A stretch of DNA of 64,000 nucleotides from Denitrificimonas halotolerans (GCF_034259425.1 NZ_JAXIVU010000002.1:62001-126000); one strand, 5' to 3'; shown: positions 52,548-62,576, numbered from the stretch's first letter. Notes: a model not told the origin generated them from the sequence alone. Made by a program: numbers and translations.

Positions 52548-53498
52548 TTAGGGCGCTAAACGTGCATTAAGACTATTATTGGCCAAGCGTTGTGCTTGTG
52601 CTTGGCTCATACCCAAGTCTTTGTGTAAGGCAGCAAAATTCTCTGTTAGGTAGCCGCCAAAATAAGCAGGGTCATCAGAATTTACTGTGACCATTGCACC
52701 TTGCTCGAGCATTTGCAGAATAGGATGCTCGCTCATATTGTTATATACGCGCAGCTTGGTATTGGATAAAGGGCACACTGTTAGTGGAATTTGTTCCTCA
52801 ATGATACGTGCCATTAAGCGTGGATCTTCCCACGCACGCACCCCATGATCAATGCGATTGACTTTGAGTAAGTCTAAGGCTTGCCATACATACTCTGGAG
52901 GGCCTTCTTCACCTGCATGGGCTACAGTTAATAAGCCTTCAGCACGGGCTTTGGCAAATACATTAGTGAATTTACTTGGAGGGTTGCCTTGTTCTGAACT
53001 GTCTAAACCAACAGCGAAAAACAGGTCACGAAAAGGCATGGCTTCTTCTAATGTCGCAAAAGCGTCTTCTTCAGAGAGGTGGCGTAAAAAGCTTAGAATT
53101 AAACCACTACTGATGCCAAGCATATCACGGGCATCAGCTAAGGCTTCACTGATCCCTGTGATCGCCACTTGTAGCTCAATACCACGTTCAGTGTGGGTTT
53201 GTGGATCAAAAAAAGGTTCCACGTGAATCACATTTTGTTTTTCACATTTCTTTAAATACGCCCAAGTGAGGTCGTAAAAGTCTTGTTCAGTTTGCAGGAC
53301 GTTGGCGCCTTGATAGTAGATGTCCAAAAACTCCTGCAAGTTATTAAAGTTATAGGCATTGCGTAGGGTTTCGACTGAATCCCACGGCAGGGTGATCCTG
53401 TTGCGCTCCGCCAGCTGGAACATCAATTCGGGTTCCAAGGATCCCTCTAGATGCATATGTAATTCTGCTTTGGGGAGTGTGTTGAGCCAGTCGTACAT
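52548..53498 (-). CDS. Adenine deaminase (adenosine-deaminase family)
   Basis: 316 residues from the ATG at 53498 (AGGTGA 6 bases upstream). Zinc-dependent amidohydrolase: AELHMHLEGSLEPE (two His ligands), VAHAGEEGPPEYVW with His and catalytic Glu, RIDHGVRA, and NSDDPAYFGGYLTENF. It closely resembles Pseudomonas PA0148, shown to act on free adenine rather than adenosine, so adenine deaminase is the better name. It makes hypoxanthine for purine salvage. Confidence 0.88.
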   Translation of the reverse strand: MYDWLNTLPKAELHMHLEGSLEPELMFQLAERNRITLPWDSVETLRNAYNFNNLQEFLDIYYQGANVLQTEQDFYDLTWAYLKKCEKQNVIHVEPFFDPQTHTERGIELQVAITGISEALADARDMLGISSGLILSFLRHLSEEDAFATLEEAMPFRDLFFAVGLDSSEQGNPPSKFTNVFAKARAEGLLTVAHAGEEGPPEYVWQALDLLKVNRIDHGVRAWEDPRLMARIIEEQIPLTVCPLSNTKLRVYNNMSEHPILQMLEQGAMVTVNSDDPAYFGGYLTENFAALHKDLGMSQAQAQRLANNSLNARLAP

Positions 53499-53571
53499 AG
53501 ATATCACCTGTCGTGCTGATCTAGAAGTTGGTTAACTAGTCTTGCGTTTAAGGATCGATCAAGTACGCGGT

Positions 53572-54366
53572 TTAGACCGCTACTTGAGCCTTAATATGTG
53601 GGTGCGATTGATAGTTACAAAGTTCAAAGTCTTCGAAAGTAAAATCAAAAATAGACCTTACCTCAGGGTTAATACGCATGCGGGGTAAAGCAAATGGTTT
53701 ACGGTTCAACTGTTCTTCGGCTTGCTCCATATGGTTGGCATACAAGTGACAGTCGCCACCGCTCCAAATGAAATCGCCCAATTGTAAATCACATACTTGA
53801 GCAACCATCATGGTCAGCAAAGCATAGCTGGCAATATTGAAGGGCACGCCTAAGAAAATATCTGCAGAGCGCTGATACAGTTGGCAGCTTAATTTTCCGT
53901 CTGCTACGTAGAATTGAAACAGTGCGTGGCAGGGGGGTAATGCCATATTATCGACTAAGGCTGGATTCCAAGCGCTCACAATTAAACGGCGTGAGTCGGG
54001 ATTACTTTTGATCATGTCAATCAGCTTACTGATTTGATCGATCGACTGACCGTTGGGGCTTGGCCAGTTACGCCATTGATAACCATACACAGGGCCTAAG
54101 TCACCATTTTCATCGGCCCACTCATCCCAAATGCGTACACCATTATCTTTCAGGTATTTGATATTAGTATCACCCTGTAAGAACCATAGCAGCTCATGGA
54201 TGATGGATCTTAAATGGCATTTTTTTGTTGTGACCAACGGAAAGCCGGCATTTAAATCAAAACGCATTTGATAGCCGAAAACGCTACGGGTACCGGTACC
54301 GGTGCGGTCACTTTTATTCACACCAGAGTCACGTACATGGCGCATTAAATCGAGATATTGTTTCAT
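53572..54366 (-). CDS. thyA: Thymidylate synthase
   Basis: 264 residues, the E. coli length. Catalytic Cys146 in LPPCHALFQFYV, with RRLIVSAWNP, QRSADIFLGVPFNIASYALL and SGGDCHLYANHMEQ. It methylates dUMP using methylene-THF. The ATG overlaps the lgt stop by 4 bases, the usual lgt-thyA coupling. Confidence 0.98.
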   Translation of the reverse strand: MKQYLDLMRHVRDSGVNKSDRTGTGTRSVFGYQMRFDLNAGFPLVTTKKCHLRSIIHELLWFLQGDTNIKYLKDNGVRIWDEWADENGDLGPVYGYQWRNWPSPNGQSIDQISKLIDMIKSNPDSRRLIVSAWNPALVDNMALPPCHALFQFYVADGKLSCQLYQRSADIFLGVPFNIASYALLTMMVAQVCDLQLGDFIWSGGDCHLYANHMEQAEEQLNRKPFALPRMRINPEVRSIFDFTFEDFELCNYQSHPHIKAQVAV

Positions 54367-55160
54367 GCTTGTGCTACCTCTTGACGTTTATAGGCATACA
54401 TAATTAAACCGATTCCACCGAGTATCATTGGGATACATAGTAGTTGTCCCATGGTTAACCAATCAAAGGCTAAGTAACCAAGTTGTGGATCGGGTACACG
54501 GACAAATTCGACGATAAATCGGAAAATGCCATAACACAGTGCGAACATGCCGGAGATTGCCATAGTGGGTCGTGGCTTGCGTGAGTAGAGCCATAAAATG
54601 ACAAATAGGGCAACGCCTTCTAAAGCGAACTGATACAACTGTGATGGGTGGCGAGCTAACTGTGCAGGGTCGGTTGGAAAGATCATGGCCCAAGATACAT
54701 CTGTCGCTTTACCCCAAAGCTCGGCGTTAATAAAGTTGCCAATACGGCCTGCACCTAAACCGATAGGTACGAGTGGCGCGATAAAGTCCATGAGCTGGAA
54801 AAAGCTTTTCTTATGCTTTCGGCCAAAGAGCCAAACCGCTAGCATCACTCCAATAAACCCACCGTGGAAGGACATGCCACCTTCCCAAATGCGCAAAACT
54901 AATGCGGGGTTATCAATATAAGAAGCTAGGTCATAAAACAGAACATAACCTAAACGGCCACCCAAAATCACACCAAGGGCTACCCAGAATACGAGGTCGG
55001 ATAGGGTGTCTTTGTTCCAATTGACATCAAAACGCTGTAAACGACGGCCAGCGAGCCACCAAGCACTGCCAATACCAATTAAGTACATTAAGCCGTACCA
55101 ATGTATTTTGAGCGGCCCGAGGGCAACGGCTACGGGGTCAATATTGGGGTAGGTGAGCAT
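54363..55160 (-). CDS. lgt: Prolipoprotein diacylglyceryl transferase
   Basis: 265 residues, seven membrane segments; AAGGA before the ATG. Conserved pieces: IHWYGLMYLIGI, MSFHGGFIGVM, LGAGRIGNFINAELWG and HPSQLYQFALEG. It transfers diacylglycerol to the lipobox Cys, for example of the lipoprotein at 529-933. Confidence 0.97.
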   Translation of the reverse strand: MLTYPNIDPVAVALGPLKIHWYGLMYLIGIGSAWWLAGRRLQRFDVNWNKDTLSDLVFWVALGVILGGRLGYVLFYDLASYIDNPALVLRIWEGGMSFHGGFIGVMLAVWLFGRKHKKSFFQLMDFIAPLVPIGLGAGRIGNFINAELWGKATDVSWAMIFPTDPAQLARHPSQLYQFALEGVALFVILWLYSRKPRPTMAISGMFALCYGIFRFIVEFVRVPDPQLGYLAFDWLTMGQLLCIPMILGGIGLIMYAYKRQEVAQA

Positions 55161-55169
55161 GATTGTTCC

Positions 55170-55955
55170 TTAATTCAGTAAAAAACTGATACCAACCGCG
55201 GTCAGTAGCAGAGCAAATAAGCGTTTAAGTAGTAGTGGTGACAGTTTATGTGCCAGTTTGGCACCAAAACGAGCAAAAAATACTGATGTAATAGCGATAC
55301 CTAGCAATGCGGGCAAGTAAACAAAGCCTAGGCTCCACTCAGGTAAGAGCTTGTCATTCCAACCTGTGATAATAAAAACAATGGCGCCTGCTAGGGCAAT
55401 TGGAAAGCCACAGGCGGCAGATGTTGCTACAGCTTTTTGCATGGCAATACTGCGCCACACCAAAAATGGTACGGTAATAGATCCGCCACCAATACCGAAA
55501 ATCGCCGAAGCCCATCCAATGATACTGCCTGCAGCAATCAGTTCAGGTTTTTTCGGTGTTGGCTGTGTGCCTTTAGGGGTTAAATTTAAAGCCAATTGAA
55601 TGGCAATAATGATGGCAAAGGCGCCGATAATTTTTTGTAGGATAGGACCTTGAATCAATGCGGCGGTCAATCCACCAATAGCCGCCCCAGCGAGAATGCC
55701 TGGGGTGAGCCAGCGAAATAAATCCCATTGTACTGCACCGCGACGATGGTGTTCACGGATGGAATTAATGGATGTAAAGCTGATGGTTGCCAAGGAAGTG
55801 CCTACAGCTAAATGGGTGAGTATTTCTGGTGCAAAACCTTGAGCGCTAAAACTAAATACCAAAACTGGCACAATAATCAGTCCACCCCCTACACCAAATA
55901 AGCCAGCCAAGACGCCAGCGGCAGCGCCGAGCAATAAGTAGAGAAGAAATTCCAT
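55170..55955 (-). CDS. TauE/SafE-family membrane transporter
   Basis: 261 residues with about eight membrane helices. Two glycine-rich repeats, LFGVGGGLIIVPVL and IFGIGGGSITVPFL, are characteristic of TauE/SafE (sulfite-exporter-like) carriers. AAGGA lies before the ATG. It lies 9 bases upstream of lgt, so it is in the same operon. Substrate unknown; a sulfur anion is a common guess. Confidence 0.88.
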   Translation of the reverse strand: MEFLLYLLLGAAAGVLAGLFGVGGGLIIVPVLVFSFSAQGFAPEILTHLAVGTSLATISFTSINSIREHHRRGAVQWDLFRWLTPGILAGAAIGGLTAALIQGPILQKIIGAFAIIIAIQLALNLTPKGTQPTPKKPELIAAGSIIGWASAIFGIGGGSITVPFLVWRSIAMQKAVATSAACGFPIALAGAIVFIITGWNDKLLPEWSLGFVYLPALLGIAITSVFFARFGAKLAHKLSPLLLKRLFALLLTAVGISFLLN

Positions 55956-56029
55956 TGGGGTGTCCTTGTCAGTTGTTGATGCTAGTCGAAAATAAGGCTA
56001 CAGCAGATGGGTTGTAGTCACTTGGAAAG

Positions 56030-56527
56030 TTATAGCGATCTTTGCATGTAGACTGCGGGCACGCCATAAGATTTGAGTGCACGCTTTTGTTGTTGATTGG
56101 TCAACAGTTGAGGTTTAAAACCTATGCGTTGCCAAAAAGATGCTGAGTTTTGCATTGAGACTAAGCTGCATTGTTGCAGACTAGCTTGACGGGCCATGCT
56201 CAGTTTATGCTTTACCAGGTCTGGTCCGACTCCGCGCTTGCGCGTGTAGGGCGCAACGGCGAAGTTGTGTAAGTATAAACAGTCACTGTGATCAGGCGAG
56301 TTAAACGTATCATCGAGTGCAGTAATAGCGCCAATTTGTGGGCGGTAACTGAATAAATAGCCACAGATGCCGTATTGATCTTTGGCAACGATGGCCAAAT
56401 TAGATGCCTGTTTGAGGCGCTGTGCAATCACTGTGAGACTTTCTTGTAAGTTGTCATCGTAGGCCTTGCGTTGGATGTCTAACTCTTCAGGTAGATCACA
56501 AGGTTGCATAGTGCTTAATGTATACAT
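56030..56527 (-). CDS. GNAT-family N-acetyltransferase
   Basis: 165 residues from the ATG at 56527; two other in-frame starts lie up to six codons upstream, and no clear ribosome site discriminates. GNAT fold with the acetyl-CoA loop in LYLHNFAVAPYTRKRGVGPDLVKHKLSMA and ending in SASFWQRIGFKP. Substrate unknown. Confidence 0.78.
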   Translation of the reverse strand: MYTLSTMQPCDLPEELDIQRKAYDDNLQESLTVIAQRLKQASNLAIVAKDQYGICGYLFSYRPQIGAITALDDTFNSPDHSDCLYLHNFAVAPYTRKRGVGPDLVKHKLSMARQASLQQCSLVSMQNSASFWQRIGFKPQLLTNQQQKRALKSYGVPAVYMQRSL

Positions 56528-56632
56528 AGCTATCATAATAAACAAAAGGCTTATTCTAGAGTGGATTCATGACGTTGTCAGTGATAATAGCCTCCTGTGT
56601 CGGCTGCTGAGACCTTTGTTGAAATAAGCTGT

Positions 56633-57946
56633 TTAGTAATGCTGTTCTTCTGACTCTTCAGCGACCTCACTGAGTGGACAGTCTTGCATCTGTTCTTGCA
56701 CGTGACTTTCCTCTACGCGAGGGTCAAGTGCTGCGGCAAGAGGGGAGCTGCTAATACCGTCAGGCATTGATATATGTTGCAAAGGTGCTTCATCACTGAC
56801 GCAAATAGCTTCAGTTTCAGATTCAGATTGTGGGTGACGCACTCGTAAGACAATCAGGAGTGCAAGAATACTGATTGAGGCGTAGAGCATACCTGGGCCA
56901 TAGTGTTTCATGATGGCACCAATCACAAGTGGACTGATACTGGCGCCAATGCCGAAGGTGGTCAGTAAGACCGCTGTAAGCGAGACCCGTTTTTCGGCTT
57001 CCACATTGTCGTTTGCGAAGGCAACGGCTAAAGGGTATAGGCTAAAGAACAATACAGCGCTCAGGCCACTGCCAATAAAAATCAGCAGAATGGGTAAGTC
57101 AATCAAAATGGCTTGAGGTAGAGCCACTATCATGAGTGTTCCACTGATAAAACGAATGAGGGTTGGACGGTCAATACGGTCAGATAGCCAGCCTAATGGG
57201 GCTTGGATGAGTAAGCTTGCTACAATGCAGACACCCATAAACAGACCGATCATCTGCGTCGGCAAACCGATACGGCTAGCGTATAAAGGCGCTAAACCAT
57301 AGAAGGCTCCGACCATAGCACCTGCAATTAAACTGGTGATCATAGAGGAAGGAACACGCTGAAAGAAATAACGTGGCTCCAAGGGGGCTGGATGCAAAGG
57401 GTCAGGGTGGATGCGACGAGTGAGGGCAACTGGGACTAAACACAGCGCAAAGCACAAGCCAACCAGTAATAGCAAGGTGATACTTAGCTCAGGGATGGCA
57501 ACAAGTACCAGTTGGCCCAAAACTGAGCCCAAGTAGGACGCCATCATATAGCCGGAAAATACTACGCCGCGCTCTTCTGAGGTGCTTTGCTCGTTGAGCC
57601 AGCTTTCTAGCACCATATACATGGTCATCATGCCAAGACCAACGAGGACTCGTAATCCCAACCATGCGGGCAGGTTTTCAGTTAGACCATGAACTAAAAC
57701 TGCACCGGTCACAATGCCGGCGCTAGCTACGTAAGCACGAATATGGCCCACTCGTGCGATTAAGCGGTGACCGATTTTTCCACCTAAGACCAGGCCTAGA
57801 TAGAAACCAGTCATCAGTGCACCGACCCAAATACCGTCAGCTCGCTCAGCAACATGCAGGGCCAAATAAGTACTTAATAAACCAGAGCCCAGTAACATCA
57901 ATAATGTAGCGAAATATAGGGACTTAAATGATTTCCAAACGGACAT
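56633..57946 (-). CDS. YcaD-like MFS transporter
   Basis: 437 residues with 12 membrane helices. GILWV-like start (ADGIWVGALMTGFYLGLVLGGKIGHRLIARVGHIRAY), LRVLVGLGMMTMYMVLESWLNEQS and QAPLGWLSDRIDRP match the YcaD branch of the major facilitator family. The last about 65 residues form an acidic cytosolic tail (EAICVSDEAPLQH...EVAEESEEQHY). Substrate unknown. Confidence 0.85.
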   Translation of the reverse strand: MSVWKSFKSLYFATLLMLLGSGLLSTYLALHVAERADGIWVGALMTGFYLGLVLGGKIGHRLIARVGHIRAYVASAGIVTGAVLVHGLTENLPAWLGLRVLVGLGMMTMYMVLESWLNEQSTSEERGVVFSGYMMASYLGSVLGQLVLVAIPELSITLLLLVGLCFALCLVPVALTRRIHPDPLHPAPLEPRYFFQRVPSSMITSLIAGAMVGAFYGLAPLYASRIGLPTQMIGLFMGVCIVASLLIQAPLGWLSDRIDRPTLIRFISGTLMIVALPQAILIDLPILLIFIGSGLSAVLFFSLYPLAVAFANDNVEAEKRVSLTAVLLTTFGIGASISPLVIGAIMKHYGPGMLYASISILALLIVLRVRHPQSESETEAICVSDEAPLQHISMPDGISSSPLAAALDPRVEESHVQEQMQDCPLSEVAEESEEQHY

Positions 57947-58650
57947 GCGGCTACCAACTTCAAGAGTGAAACTGCGAACGGTGTATGCTTTATAACTATC
58001 AGCTTTTCATAGGAAATCCTAGGGTGCTGATGAAGTCCAAGAATGTTTAGATTGGCACATTGAGCCAGAGGTTGCACATTTGTCTAACGGGTCAGTCGTT
58101 GACCGAGCTGTTCTGTGGGTAAGCCACACTGAGCATAGGTTTGATAACTGCGGGTTTGCACTGGTGCTTGTGAGAAATAAAGAGTCATCATGGGTGCATT
58201 ATCTAGCTGATGCTGTGTGCCACAACTGTTGTGGAGGTCTTGCCCCTGAGTGCGCAGTCTTCACATGAAGCACTGTTAAGTCGCGCACGATACAAGGATA
58301 AATCTAAGCCTTCAATCATTGTTTGCGCCTTGTATAAATCAGTTACATATTCAGTATCAGTATGTATGAGTAAATAGCTTGATCTGCTAGTTGCACACAT
58401 ATTAATAAGCGATTCATTCAAGAGCATAGTGTTTTTTGTCAGTCTGCGATATGTACTCATAAACTCAAGGCACAGGTAAAGCACTGGGGCTATATAGTCA
58501 GACACTGTTAAGGATCTTGATTGCACACGTCAAGCGCCGTATGCCATGAAACAAGAGCTGTTTGAGCTGGTGGCAGTTGAGCTTCGTTGCTTCACTCTAT
58601 TGGGCTTAAGGACTTAAGGAACAGTTGAGTAGGTCTGCAGGCATGGTTGA
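57947..58650. other. 704-base stretch without a recognised gene
   Basis: Between the YcaD-like gene and the tnpB remnant. A 107-codon frame on the minus strand (58203-58526) has no family I recognise and no good ribosome site; it contains a stretch SCEDCALRGK faintly like the Cys cluster of some transposases. It probably holds degraded mobile DNA, including the lost left part of the IS200/IS605 element. Confidence 0.4.
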
Positions 58651-59326
58651 GGTAGCATCTCACGTACGGCCAGTTTCAATGAAGATGCCCGTGGCCGCTG
58701 GTACTTTAACGTGGTGGTGGATGTGGAGGTCGAGCCAAGCAAAGGCCAAGACCGTATCGGTATTGACCTTGGTTTGACCGACACTGCCACCTGCTCGGAT
58801 GGCGCAAAACTGGAAGCGGGTTGCTTCTATCGTGGCCTTGAGGAAAAACTGGCCATAGCACAGCGGGCTAGAAATAAAACCCAAGTCAAAACCCTTCACG
58901 CCAAGATTGCTAACCGTAGATAAGACGCATTGCACAAGTTCAGTCGTAATCTAGTCAACCGCTGCGGTGAAATCTATGTGGGCAATGTCAGTAGCTTAAA
59001 ACTCGTTAAAACCACGATGGCCAAGTCAGTGTTAGATGCTGGCTGGGGTCAATTAAAAACAATGCTGGACTATAAATGCGCTCACGCAGGCATTGTTTTT
59101 AAGGCAATTGACGAGGCATACACCACCCAAACCTGTTCGAGTCGCGGCAGCTTGCCCGAATCGAGGCCGAAAGGTATCGCAGGACTTGGAATAAGAGAAT
59201 GGACGTGCAGCGGGTGTGGTGTCACCCACGATCGCAATATCAACGCGGCACAAAACATTCTTGCGGCCGGGCATGGTCGTCTAGCAGTAGGAATCCCCCG
59301 TTCTTTAGGTTGGGGGAGGATGTCAA
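58651..59326 (+). pseudogene. tnpB: tnpB pseudogene of an IS200/IS605 (IS1341-type) element
   Basis: The C-terminal two-thirds of a TnpB RNA-guided nuclease. From SFNEDARGRWYFNVVVDVEVE the frame reads through RuvC-I (IGIDLGLTDTATCSDG), is broken by a TAA at 58921 where Lys is expected (NRR*DALHKFS), and continues to RuvC-II (AIDEAYTTQTC), the zinc ribbon and RuvC-III. The first zinc pair reads CSSRG (Cys to Arg), and the HDRDVNAA motif reads HDRNINAA (catalytic Asp to Asn). The first about 180 codons are missing, and a stop lies at 58648. No tnpA is adjacent. A right-end hairpin follows the last codons. It is inactive. Confidence 0.9.
59288..59326 (+). mobile_element. Right end / omega-RNA-type 3' hairpin of the tnpB element
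   Basis: TAGGAATCCCCC...CTTTAGG...GGGGGAGGATGTCAA at the tnpB 3' end is the common IS1341-type right end, with a C-rich and G-rich hairpin and a TCAA terminus. The two orphan scars in this window share it. Confidence 0.75.
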
Positions 59327-59516
59327 GAGTTGCTTTCGCGATTTTAGATTCAATATGTTTATTTGGAGTAGTGCGACATAGACTGCTAGCTACAGCACCT
59401 TAATCCTTGGCATATTAAGAATCTGTATAACCGTGATGAATGTCCGCTGCGGGAATGCCCTTGATTGAGGTATACTCCTAGACTTTCTGCCCATCTTTTA
59501 ATAGTGGATATATAAC

Positions 59517-60464
59517 GTGACCCAGACAACCGCCGCCGTGCGTACCTTTCAAGATCTGATCCTCGCCTTGCAGAGCTTTTGGGCTGAGCAAGGCTGTGTG
59601 GTACTGCAACCTTATGATATGGAAGTGGGCGCTGGCACCTTCCATACTGCAACTTTCTTACGTGCTCTAGGTCCTGAAACCTGGAACGCTGCTTATGTAC
59701 AACCGTCCCGCCGTCCAACTGACGGCCGCTATGGTGATAACCCCAATCGCTTGCAACATTATTATCAGTTCCAAGTGGTGCTCAAACCCAACCCAGATAA
59801 TATTCAAGAACTCTATTTAGAGTCTTTGCGTCGTATTGGTATCGATCCTTTGGTACATGATGTGCGCTTTGTTGAAGATAACTGGGAGTCTCCGACCCTT
59901 GGTGCTTGGGGGCTGGGCTGGGAAATTTGGCTCAATGGTATGGAAGTGACTCAGTTCACTTACTTCCAACAGGTGGGAGGCATTGAGTGTTATCCCGTTA
60001 CTGGTGAGATCACTTATGGCCTTGAGCGTTTAGCCATGTACATTCAGGGTGTAGATTCTGTTTATGACTTGATTTGGACTGACGGTCCATTTGGTCAGGT
60101 TACGTACGGTGATGTGTTTCATCAGAATGAAGTGGAGCAGTCCACTTATAATTTTGAACACGCTAATGTTGAAAAACTATTTGAGCAGTTTGAGTTTTAT
60201 GAAAGTGAAGCCAGCCGTTTATGTTTGCTCAACTTACCTTTACCAAGCTATGAAATGGTTTTAAAAGCCTCGCATATCTTTAATCTGTTAGATGCCCGTC
60301 GTGCAATTTCTGTGACTGAACGTCAGCGTTATATTTTACGCGTTCGTACATTAGCGCGTGCAGTGGCGCAAAGTTATTTAGAGGCACGTGCCAAGTTAGG
60401 CTTCCCGATGGCACCGGATGCATTACGTGATGAAGTATTGGCAAAGTTGGAGATTGAAGAATGA
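59517..60464 (+). CDS. glyQ: Glycyl-tRNA synthetase alpha subunit
   Basis: 315 residues from a GTG. TFQDLILALQSFWAEQGCVVLQPYDMEVGAGTFHTATFLRALGPE is the class II motif region of the bacterial alpha2beta2 GlyRS; LNGMEVTQFTYFQQVGGIEC and GEITYGLERLAMYIQGV complete the active site. It forms a tetramer with GlyS, whose ATG overlaps the stop by 4 bases. Confidence 0.98.
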   Translation: MTQTTAAVRTFQDLILALQSFWAEQGCVVLQPYDMEVGAGTFHTATFLRALGPETWNAAYVQPSRRPTDGRYGDNPNRLQHYYQFQVVLKPNPDNIQELYLESLRRIGIDPLVHDVRFVEDNWESPTLGAWGLGWEIWLNGMEVTQFTYFQQVGGIECYPVTGEITYGLERLAMYIQGVDSVYDLIWTDGPFGQVTYGDVFHQNEVEQSTYNFEHANVEKLFEQFEFYESEASRLCLLNLPLPSYEMVLKASHIFNLLDARRAISVTERQRYILRVRTLARAVAQSYLEARAKLGFPMAPDALRDEVLAKLEIEE

Positions 60465-62515
60465 GTGCACGTGACTTTTTAGTAGAGCTGGGCACTGAAG
60501 AACTGCCTCCTAAAGCCTTGAAAACCTTAGCCAGTGCCTTTCGTGATGGCATTACTCAAGGTTTAAAAGATGCAGGCCTTACCCATGCTGATGTGCAGGT
60601 GTATGCTGCGCCACGCCGTTTAGCGGTTTTGGTTGAACAATTGATTGAAGGTCAAGCAGATCGCACTCAAGTGATTGATGGTCCGCCAGTGCAAGTGGCA
60701 TTTGATGAAGAGGGTGAGCCGACTAAGGCTGGCCTAGGTTTTGCTCGTAAATGTGGCGTGGATATAAGCGAAGTAGATCGCAGTGGTGCTAAGTTACGCT
60801 ATGAACAGCATATTACTGGCCAAGCAACTACGGTCTTGTTGCCAAGCATTGTAGAGAATGCTTTAAATGCCTTGCCCATCCCTAAACGTATGCGTTGGGG
60901 AGCGCGTAAAGAAGAGTTTGTTCGCCCAACGCAATGGTTGGTCATGCTCTTTGGTGAAGAGGTTGTTGAGTGTACGATTCTCGCGCAAACCGCAGGTCGT
61001 GCTTCATATGGTCACCGCTTTCATCACAATGCAGAAGTGGTATTGAATCAGCCAAGTGATTACCTTGAGGCCTTGCGCAAAGCTTATGTGATTGCGGATT
61101 TCAACGAACGTCGAGCGTTAATTAAACAGCGTGTTGATGAGCTTGCGCAAGAGCAACAGGGTACAGCGATTGTACCGGAGTCCTTGTTGGATGAAGTCAC
61201 CGCTTTGGTTGAGTGGCCAGTACCTTTAGTTTGCTCCTTTGAAGAACACTTCCTTGATGTGCCGCAGGAAGCTTTAATTATTACGATGCAAGATAATCAG
61301 AAATACTTCTGCTTGCTCGATAGTCATGGCGCTTTATTGCCGCGCTTTATCACCGTTTCGAACATTGAAAGTAAAGATCCGCAGCAAGTGATCTCGGGTA
61401 ACGAAAAGGTTGTGCGTCCGCGCTTAACGGATGCTGAGTTTTTCTATTTGCAAGACCAAAAGCAGCCTTTGTCTGCTTTTAATGAGCGTTTAGAAAATGT
61501 GGTATTCCAAGCGCAGTTGGGTAGTGTATATGACAAGGCGGTACGCGTTTCTAAGCTCGCTGCGTTTATTGCTGGGAAAATCGGTGGTAACCCACAGCAT
61601 GCTGAACGTGCGGGGTTATTGTCTAAGTGCGATTTGGCCACTGAAATGGTCGGCGAGTTCCCAGAAATGCAAGGAATTGCCGGTTACTACTATGCGAAAA
61701 ATGACAACGAAGCTGGTGATATTGCCTTAGCGCTAAATGAGCAATATATGCCACGCGGGGCCGGTGCTGAATTGCCAACTAGTTTAACTGGTGCTGCGGT
61801 TGCAGTAGCAGATAAACTCGACACTTTAGTGGGGATTTTTGGTATCGGTATGTTGCCTACGGGGAGTAAAGACCCCTATGCTTTGCGCCGTGCAGCTCTA
61901 GGTGTGTTGCGCATTCTGATTGAAAAGCAACTGGATGTGGATATCTCTGAGCTAGTGGCTATGACCATTGCTCAGTATGGCGATAAAGTTCAGCGCGAAG
62001 GGTTGGCGGAACAGGTACAGGAATTTATCTTTGATCGCTTGCGTGCTCGCTATGAAGATGCTGGGGTTGATGTGGCTGTTTACCAAGCGGTACGCGCATT
62101 GCATCCAATGTCGCCACTTGACTTTGATCAGCGCGTGCAAGCAGTACAAGCCTTCCGTGCTTTACCTGAAGCCCAAGCATTAGCGGCGGTGAATAAACGC
62201 GTATCCAATTTGTTGGGTAAAAATAACACAGCTCAAGCTACAGAGGTGCAGGCACGTTATTTTGATAGCCCTGCTGAGTTTGCTCTATATGCTGCATTAA
62301 AACAGGCACAGCAAGCAGTTGCGCCCTTGGCTGAAAGTCGTCAGTACAGTCAAACCTTAGCCCGCTTGGCTAGCTTACATGAGCCGGTTGATGCGTTCTT
62401 TACTGATGTTTTAGTTAATGTTGAAGAAGCTGAAATCCGTGCCAATCGTTTAGCTATGCTGGCGCATTTGCGCAGTTTATTCTTAGGTGTAGCAGATATC
62501 TCTGTACTGGATTAA
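60461..62515 (+). CDS. glyS: Glycyl-tRNA synthetase beta subunit
   Basis: 684 residues, usual length. Opens FLVELGTEELPPKALKTLASAF; GDKVQREGLAEQVQEFIFDRLRARY and the C-terminal anticodon-binding DALR-like region are visible. Binds tRNA-Gly. Translationally coupled to glyQ. Confidence 0.98.
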   Translation: MSARDFLVELGTEELPPKALKTLASAFRDGITQGLKDAGLTHADVQVYAAPRRLAVLVEQLIEGQADRTQVIDGPPVQVAFDEEGEPTKAGLGFARKCGVDISEVDRSGAKLRYEQHITGQATTVLLPSIVENALNALPIPKRMRWGARKEEFVRPTQWLVMLFGEEVVECTILAQTAGRASYGHRFHHNAEVVLNQPSDYLEALRKAYVIADFNERRALIKQRVDELAQEQQGTAIVPESLLDEVTALVEWPVPLVCSFEEHFLDVPQEALIITMQDNQKYFCLLDSHGALLPRFITVSNIESKDPQQVISGNEKVVRPRLTDAEFFYLQDQKQPLSAFNERLENVVFQAQLGSVYDKAVRVSKLAAFIAGKIGGNPQHAERAGLLSKCDLATEMVGEFPEMQGIAGYYYAKNDNEAGDIALALNEQYMPRGAGAELPTSLTGAAVAVADKLDTLVGIFGIGMLPTGSKDPYALRRAALGVLRILIEKQLDVDISELVAMTIAQYGDKVQREGLAEQVQEFIFDRLRARYEDAGVDVAVYQAVRALHPMSPLDFDQRVQAVQAFRALPEAQALAAVNKRVSNLLGKNNTAQATEVQARYFDSPAEFALYAALKQAQQAVAPLAESRQYSQTLARLASLHEPVDAFFTDVLVNVEEAEIRANRLAMLAHLRSLFLGVADISVLD

Positions 62516-62576
62516 GTGTGGCAGTAAACTGTGTGGGTGGGCTTAAGGTTGCACCCACATGGCTTAAGGAAAACCC

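Noticed and set aside
58203..58526. 107-codon minus-strand frame beside the tnpB remnant, with a SCEDCALRGK stretch like the Cys cluster of some DDE transposases
   Set aside because: Match is a handful of residues, no ribosome site, no catalytic motif; not enough to call a transposase gene.
59327..59403. Continuation of tnpB past the right-end hairpin
   Set aside because: Past the right-end GATGTCAA terminus; only chance read-through due to the missing stop codon.
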